6,576 nucleotides of DNA from an uncultured Bacteroidota bacterium (GTDB taxonomy: Bacteria > Bacteroidota > Bacteroidia > Bacteroidales > 4484-276): contig CAIYZW010000467.1 of NCBI GenBank assembly GCA_903930725.1, forward strand, positions 1 through 6,576. The letters run 5' to 3'. Each line of letters opens with the position of its first letter. The stretch's first letter is position 1. The position numbers and the translations under genes were made by a program. Of the stretch, positions 1-4,142 are shown piece by piece. Below the pieces are notes generated by a model, which was not told the DNA's origin, ran no database searches, and saw nothing but the letters and a program-made list of their open reading frames with translations.

Positions 1-528
1 AACCTGATAATGAGATTATAATACAATTGTGGTTAAAAATGAATACGTACCTGAAAAATTCACATTTTCAGTTTGATAAGAATTTAGCATCATCCGGCTG
101 CTTTTTTGAGAAGTTAAAAAGCCGATAACCTCCGACGCCTGATTAGATCTGGACTTTATTTTTTCTGATGTAATTTGATTTTTTTTCATTATCTGATAAT
201 TTGGTACAACAATACTTTTTAAAAACAAGGTCATGCAGGTAATAGTTTTAATTTATTTGTTAAATGTTTGTTAATTAATTACTTCCGTATTTCCCACACA
301 GTATTCACAAGCACTGTACCAAATCAAAAAAATATTTTCATGAAGGCTTGTTCTTTTATCGTAATTGTTGATAATCAATAAGATAAACGATTTGTTAAAT
401 TAATTTGGCAAATTATTTTTAACCAAAACATGTAAACATGGGTGTATTTACATACATGAATTCACCCATCAGGGCGAAAACCGGCAAATCTTTTAAGGGA
501 AAATTTTTTGCTTAAACCAAAATAAAAA
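1..528. other. AT-rich intergenic stretch without a convincing gene
   Basis: This stretch is markedly richer in A and T than the coding regions and is broken by stops in all frames. The longest open frame is on the minus strand, with a stop at 16-18 and an ATG at 234 (72 codons) or at 189 (57 codons, beginning MKKNQITSEK). It has no Shine-Dalgarno sequence, signal peptide, recognisable motif or good upstream promoter element, so I do not call it a gene. The 10-mer TTTGTTAAAT occurs at 256-265 and 391-400, with a related copy at 267-274; in such AT-rich DNA this may be chance. The one structured stretch, at 430-469, is listed separately. Any gene to the left of the window cannot be seen. Confidence 0.6.
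430..469 (+). other. interlocking inverted repeats (possible pseudoknot)
   Basis: Two perfect 7-bp inverted repeats interlock here. ATGTAAA (430-436) pairs with TTTACAT (447-453), and ATGGGTG (438-444), inside the first loop, pairs with CACCCAT (463-469). As RNA this is the order of an H-type pseudoknot, with connecting loops of 1, 2 and 9 nt. As DNA it could be overlapping operator half-sites. The first stem is AT-rich, no gene is recognisable next to it, and the next gene lies in the opposite orientation beyond a terminator. The pairing is seen directly; any function is speculation. Confidence 0.25.
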
Positions 529-551
529 AGGCTGCCTTTAAAAAGCAGCCT
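523..551 (-). terminator. intrinsic terminator of the secreted-paralogue operon
   Basis: Read on the minus strand, AGGCTGC (551-545) and GCAGCCT (535-529) form a 7-bp GC-rich stem around a 9-nt loop, followed directly by a run of six T with two more T after one A. It lies about 29 nt beyond the stop codon of the second gene of the minus-strand operon. Stem, U-tract and spacing fit a rho-independent terminator. On the plus strand no T-tract follows the stem, so it should act in one direction only. Confidence 0.85.
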
Positions 552-579
552 CTCCATTATCGTTAAAACAACAGTATGT

Positions 580-1182
580 TTACTCGGCAGTCTTCACAAT
601 TTTATCAACCGGAATGTTTTTTAAAAGACCCGTAACCTCGTTTTCATCGGCAATTCCGTTACACGAAAAAGTAAACATCGAACTTCCAAACGGCATCTGG
701 ATGTTGTACGAAACATTGCCATCGGAGCTAACGCTTTTTGTAAGGAGCGCTTTGTAGTTTTCGATTTTTATCCGCTTTTGGTTGGGATCCTGATTCATAA
801 ACGCTGGCATCGAAAGCATGGCATTAATTGCCGTGATCATTGGTGAATCGCTCATAATCTGAATTGAAGCGTCTTTGTTTTCGCCTTTATAATTGCGATT
901 AACAAACAAACCGGCAAAACCTGCAGTTACACCGGTTACATTGTCGTTGGCTACATCTTTTTCCATCCCGCCAAGATTATCGGGCATCAAGGCCAGAATA
1001 TCTTTGCCAATAGCCTGGTTAATCCCTTGAAGCGCTTGTTGAAGCGCAAAACGTGCATTTTCAAGATCTCCCGAACTGTACGAAGCCTGTGCTTCGTTAA
1101 GTTTTTCCTGTACATCCTGTGCTTTAACCTGAATTCCAAGGAATAGCACAACCATTAAGGTACTTATTATCAGCTTTTTCAT
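580..1182 (-). CDS. secreted/periplasmic protein of unknown function, paralogue A
   Basis: This 200-residue protein belongs to no family I can name. Residues 1-21 are a classical Sec signal peptide: MKK, a hydrophobic core, then V-K-A before Gln22. There is no lipobox Cys, so it is probably soluble in the periplasm or secreted. The mature part (about 27-197) is one domain shared with the upstream gene product. Matching landmarks are ARFALQQAL (43-51), IGKDIL plus a nearby Pro (58-67), DNVTG (80-84), GFAGLFVNRNYK (88-99), a polar beta-rich stretch SIQIMSDSP (106-114), MPFGSS (163-168) and VDKI near the end. The alternation suggests an N-terminal helix followed by a beta-rich fold. The start ATG overlaps the stop of the upstream gene (ATGA), and AGGAG lies 4 nt before the ATG, within the upstream gene's last codons. 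This implies translational coupling. The domain recalls periplasmic proteins of other Gram-negatives, but I cannot give it a function. Confidence 0.9.
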   Translation of the reverse strand: MKKLIISTLMVVLFLGIQVKAQDVQEKLNEAQASYSSGDLENARFALQQALQGINQAIGKDILALMPDNLGGMEKDVANDNVTGVTAGFAGLFVNRNYKGENKDASIQIMSDSPMITAINAMLSMPAFMNQDPNQKRIKIENYKALLTKSVSSDGNVSYNIQMPFGSSMFTFSCNGIADENEVTGLLKNIPVDKIVKTAE

Positions 1183-1988
1183 TGTTCTCCTAATTCTTTT
1201 TTAATTTTTTCGATATCAATTTTATCTGCGGCATCCATTATTTCCTGCTCGCTTGCAAAGTTGGTTCCTTCGGCAATAAGGATGGAGGATTGTCCGAAAG
1301 GCACACTTAGCTTATAGCCAGATGATTCATCATATTCGAGAACCGCCCGGTATTCTTTAAATTTAACCTGTTTATGGTTCTGATCCTGTGTGGAGGCATA
1401 AGAACCAGATGCAAGGTACATGTTTGCTGCCGAAAGCAGACCGGCATCGTTGCCGATGGTAATTCTAAGTTCCTGATCGCCTTTACGGTATTTGCGCTCG
1501 ATAATCAAACCAACAAAACCAATCCCCGAGCTGGTTACATTATCTTCTTCGTCAATTTTACCGAGGCCTGAAATTGATTCGGGCAGACCTTTGAGAATTT
1601 GTTTACCGATTTCGAGTTCGATGCCTAAAATGGCTTGCCGAACCGAAAAACGTGAATCGCTGTATTTTTTGCCTTCAAAAGAAGTTCCGGCGTCTTTGAT
1701 GTTTGCTTTAACATCTGGTGCTGTGTTGCTGAGTCCGCCACCTCGGGTATTGTTCACACCTGATGATGAAGATGATCCGCCCTGGTCAGGATAATTATCC
1801 TGGTTGGTTTGATTGTTCTGACCGTTCTGACCGTTCTGGTTTTGATTTTCTTTACCAAAAATCTTTTCCACAACTTTGTCTTCGGACTTGTTTTTCAACT
1901 TTTTAAGCAAACCTTGCGAAAAGGATTGTTCACCTGCCAAGCTGAAAATCATCAAGGTTAAAAATAATAAAATTCCGTGCTTTTTCAT
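1179..1988 (-). CDS. secreted/periplasmic protein of unknown function, paralogue B with Asn/Gln/Gly linker
   Basis: This 269-residue protein is the first gene of the minus-strand operon. Residues 1-24 look like a Sec signal peptide (MKK, hydrophobic core to about Leu17, possible cleavage after S-F-S before Gln25) without a lipobox Cys. A short basic stretch (26-46) follows, then a low-complexity Asn/Gln/Gly/Ser linker (about 48-86), then a domain (about 97-263) paralogous to the next gene's product. Shared landmarks are SRFSVRQAI (112-120), IGKQIL with LP (127-136), DNVTSS (149-154), GFVGLIIERKYRKGD (157-171), VPFGQSS (229-235) and KIDIEKI (256-262). The family is not recognised. The tethered architecture suggests a domain held away from an anchor or partner, which is inference. 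The start is the first ATG in frame and gives the signal peptide; no Shine-Dalgarno is seen. Expression is probably from the divergent region to the right. Confidence 0.9.
   Translation of the reverse strand: MKKHGILLFLTLMIFSLAGEQSFSQGLLKKLKNKSEDKVVEKIFGKENQNQNGQNGQNNQTNQDNYPDQGGSSSSSGVNNTRGGGLSNTAPDVKANIKDAGTSFEGKKYSDSRFSVRQAILGIELEIGKQILKGLPESISGLGKIDEEDNVTSSGIGFVGLIIERKYRKGDQELRITIGNDAGLLSAANMYLASGSYASTQDQNHKQVKFKEYRAVLEYDESSGYKLSVPFGQSSILIAEGTNFASEQEIMDAADKIDIEKIKKELGEQ
1187..1191 (-). promoter_or_regulatory. Shine-Dalgarno-like AGGAG for paralogue A
   Basis: On the minus strand AGGAG lies 4 nt before the ATG of the downstream gene, inside the final Leu-Gly-Glu codons of the upstream gene. 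The three other confident starts in this window have only A-rich upstream sequence, which is usual in Bacteroidota, so this is the only SD-like site at a confident start. It fits reinitiation or coupled translation at the ATGA overlap. It could also be a by-product of GGA-GAA codons. Confidence 0.45.
1816..1839. repeat. 9-bp tandem repeat coding for the Asn-Gly-Gln linker
   Basis: On the plus strand the unit TTCTGACCG occurs twice in tandem (1816-1824, 1825-1833), followed by a partial third copy (TTCTGG). It is in frame with the minus-strand gene and codes for repeated Asn-Gly-Gln in the low-complexity linker. A 9-bp unit keeps frame when copies are gained or lost, so linker length could vary between strains without inactivating the gene. 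Confidence 0.6.
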
Positions 1989-2037
1989 TTTCAGATATCA
2001 TTTTAAATTGAAGCGAAATTAAACAATAAATCTTACC

Positions 2038-2055
2038 CAAAACCTAAAATTTTAG
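2038..2055 (-). promoter_or_regulatory. weak promoter-like element and 12-bp palindrome upstream of the operon
   Basis: On the minus strand TAGGTTTTG (2046-2038) resembles the Bacteroidota -7 element TAnnTTTG but has one extra base between TA and TTTG. It lies 50 nt upstream of the start codon of paralogue B, and I see no matching -33 TTG. It overlaps a perfect 12-bp palindrome, CTAAAATTTTAG (2044-2055), that could be an operator. Both are AT-rich enough to arise by chance. Confidence 0.25.
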
Positions 2056-2083
2056 TCCTTTTTAAGTGGTGTATCTGAGCAGG

Positions 2084-2126
2084 AAATATCGAAACGACAA
2101 TCTTAAAAGTATTATAGCGATATTTG
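2084..2126 (+). promoter_or_regulatory. possible promoter of the U32 gene overlapped by an 8-bp inverted repeat
   Basis: GATATTTG (2119-2126) matches the Bacteroidota -7 element TAnnTTTG at five of six fixed positions and would give a leader of roughly 25 nt before the ATG at 2157. There is no clear -33 TTG at the expected distance. The element is overlapped by one arm of a perfect inverted repeat, AAATATCG (2084-2091) and CGATATTT (2118-2125), with a 26-nt spacer. A regulator bound there would sit on the promoter. No regulator can be named. Confidence 0.35.
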
Positions 2127-2156
2127 CGCCACTACAAAACTGTTAACTTACAGAAA

Positions 2157-3968
2157 ATGAATAAGATTGAATTATTGGCTCCGGCCAAAAATGTCGAATC
2201 CGGAAAAACCGCCATCAATTTTGGCGCTGATGCCGTTTATATCGGTTATCAAAAATTTGGCGCCCGCGCTGCTGTTGGTAATTCATTGGACGAGATTTCG
2301 GAACTGATAAAATACGCCCATCTTTTTAATGCCCGGGTTTATGTAACGATTAATACAATCTTGTTCGATCATGAGCTCGACGAAGTTCAAAAGGTCATTC
2401 AACGATTGTATGGGCTTGGCGCTGATGCCATCATTATTCAGGATTATGGTATCCTTGAAATGGATTTGCCACCGGTCCCGATTTTTGCGAGCACCCAAAT
2501 GCACAACCACAACCCTCAAAACATCCGTTTTCTCGAAAATGTTGGTTTTAAAAGAGCTATCCTGGCAAGAGAGTTATCGTTAAAGCAAATCGAAGAAATA
2601 AGAGCAACCAGTAAAATTGACCTTGAATTTTTTGTTCATGGGGCGTTGTGTGTTTGCTACAGCGGACAGTGTTATTTTAGCCATGCCATAAAAAAGGGGA
2701 GCGCAAACCGTGGCGAATGCGCCCAGCCATGCCGCTCGTACTACGATCTGACCGACAAACACGGGAAAACTATCGTTAAAAATAAGTTCCTTTTATCGCC
2801 CAAAGACCTTAATCTTTCGGGCTACCTGCGCCAGTTGATGGCTGCAGGCATTTCTTCGTTCAAAATCGAAGGCCGCCTTAAAGACGTGGATTACGTTAAA
2901 AATGTAACGGCCTTTTACCGGCTTAAAATTGATGAAATTTTAGAAGGCTCCACCGGATTTACAAAAGCCTCCTCGGGCAGGGTGGTTTTTGATTTTATTC
3001 CTGATCCCGAAAAATCGTTTAATCGTGGATTTACCAATTATTTTATCGAGGGCCGCAAGTCGAAGGTTTCGTCTTTTGATACTCCAAAATCGCTGGGAAA
3101 ATACCTTGGAAAGGTTGGTGAACTGACCGAAAAGTATTTTAAAATCCAAACCGACGAAATATTGAATAATGGCGATGGACTTTGTTTTTTTGATGCTAGA
3201 AAAAATCTGTTGGGTCTGAGGTTAAATAAAAACGACAATGGGAAACTCTTCCCCGATTCGATGAATGGTTTATTTGCTGGTGCCGAAATTTACCGAAACC
3301 ACGACCAGGAAATGAATAAAAAGCTCGAAAACTCAAATACAGTAAGGAAAATCGCGGTTAAAACTGTGATTCGTGAAGACGAAAATACCATTGTTTTGGA
3401 GGTTTCGGATGAAGATTTTAACCGCACAAACCTCATTATCGGAACCGAAAAAATTCCGGCCAATAATCCCGACAAGGCACTCGAAACCATCCGGAAACAA
3501 TTATCCAAATCGGGTGATACGATTTTTGAAGTTAAAGAAGTTGAGATCAATCTGAGCCAGGCGCTATTTTTTCCGGCTTCGGTATTAAACGATTCGAGGC
3601 GGCTTATCCTGGAGCAATTATCCGCCGAAAGGCTAAAAAACTACAAAACCGAAACTTCGGCCATCATCAAAAACGATTTTCCTTATCCCGAGAAGGAACT
3701 CGGTTTCCAGGCAAATATCGTAAACGAAAAGGCGGTGGCATTTTACAAGCGGCACGGTGTAACCAGCCTGACGTATGGTTTTGAAAAAGAAGCACCTGAA
3801 GGACAGGCAGAAATTATGACCACCAAATATTGTGTAAAATTCCAGATGGGACTTTGCACCGGAAAAAAAGAAGGCGCCACCGAAGATGTGATGTTTATGA
3901 ACGACAACCAGCGAAAGTACAAACTGGTTTTTGATTGTAACGCATGTAAAATGAAGGTGGTTTTGTAA
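2157..3968 (+). CDS. U32 'peptidase' family protein, likely Fe-S RNA hydroxylase (RlhA/TrhP-like)
   Basis: This 603-residue cytoplasmic protein carries the U32 signature. The N-terminus IELLAPAKN begins the barrel-like domain (to about 310). Residues 157-192 hold the family motif around EFFVHGALC, with Cys165, Cys172, Cys188 and Cys192 in the CX6CX15CX3C spacing that binds a [4Fe-4S] cluster in characterised relatives. Although named peptidases, TrhP (tRNA 5-hydroxyuridine) and RlhA (23S rRNA C2501 5-hydroxycytidine) are prephenate-dependent RNA hydroxylases; UbiU/UbiV act in anaerobic ubiquinone synthesis. The length and the extra region at about 370-490 are closer to RlhA (about 650 residues) than to TrhP (about 450), so rRNA or tRNA hydroxylation is the better inference, with the substrate unproven. 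The C-terminus holds four more Cys (559, 567, 594, 597), probably a metal site. I chose ATG 2157 because MNKIELLAPA is the usual family start; an in-frame TTG at 2124 would add 11 residues but overlaps the promoter-like element. The gene is convergent with the EF-G paralogue. Confidence 0.92.
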   Translation: MNKIELLAPAKNVESGKTAINFGADAVYIGYQKFGARAAVGNSLDEISELIKYAHLFNARVYVTINTILFDHELDEVQKVIQRLYGLGADAIIIQDYGILEMDLPPVPIFASTQMHNHNPQNIRFLENVGFKRAILARELSLKQIEEIRATSKIDLEFFVHGALCVCYSGQCYFSHAIKKGSANRGECAQPCRSYYDLTDKHGKTIVKNKFLLSPKDLNLSGYLRQLMAAGISSFKIEGRLKDVDYVKNVTAFYRLKIDEILEGSTGFTKASSGRVVFDFIPDPEKSFNRGFTNYFIEGRKSKVSSFDTPKSLGKYLGKVGELTEKYFKIQTDEILNNGDGLCFFDARKNLLGLRLNKNDNGKLFPDSMNGLFAGAEIYRNHDQEMNKKLENSNTVRKIAVKTVIREDENTIVLEVSDEDFNRTNLIIGTEKIPANNPDKALETIRKQLSKSGDTIFEVKEVEINLSQALFFPASVLNDSRRLILEQLSAERLKNYKTETSAIIKNDFPYPEKELGFQANIVNEKAVAFYKRHGVTSLTYGFEKEAPEGQAEIMTTKYCVKFQMGLCTGKKEGATEDVMFMNDNQRKYKLVFDCNACKMKVVL

Positions 3969-4091
3969 AGTCGGATTGCAGGAAATCCAATTATTTACCT
4001 GGTTTATTTTAATTTGCAATTCTTCATTAGGATGAATAATTCTTATAAAGTTTAGCCAAATGATCAGGAATCAAAAATTGCTGGGGCACAA

Positions 4092-4122
4092 AAAAAGCCG
4101 GCACTTAAGTTGCCGGCTTTTT
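4092..4122. terminator. bidirectional intrinsic terminator between convergent genes
   Basis: GCCGGCA (4097-4103) and TGCCGGC (4111-4117) form a 7-bp GC-rich stem with a 7-nt loop. It is flanked by A-runs on the left (4091-4096) and T-runs on the right (4118-4122), so either strand reads as stem plus U-tract. It lies about 125 nt after the U32 stop and about 25 nt after the EF-G paralogue stop, and should end transcription from both sides. The 3969-4090 stretch before it holds only a weak 5-bp hairpin (3973-3988) and no gene. Confidence 0.9.
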
Positions 4123-4142
4123 CGATATAAATTAGTGTTAAA

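Noticed and set aside
16..234. 72-codon (or 57-codon from the ATG at 189) minus-strand ORF in the left intergenic region
   Set aside because: It has no Shine-Dalgarno, promoter match, signal peptide or motif, and it lies in AT-rich non-coding sequence; kept only as a note.
484..511. Hairpin GCAAA/TTTGC with internal T4/A4 pairing
   Set aside because: It is AT-rich with bulges and is likely to occur by chance at this composition.
2157..3968. Secreted collagenase or virulence protease
   Set aside because: There is no signal peptide, and the conserved Cys spacing is that of Fe-S RNA hydroxylases in the U32 family.
3973..3988. Hairpin GGATT/AATCC just after the U32 stop as a terminator
   Set aside because: The stem is only 5 bp and no T-tract follows; the GC-rich stem at 4097-4117 is the credible terminator.
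3633..4019. 128-codon minus-strand ORF over the end of the U32 gene
   Set aside because: It is antisense to the conserved Cys-rich C-terminus, and its composition is that of a shadow frame.
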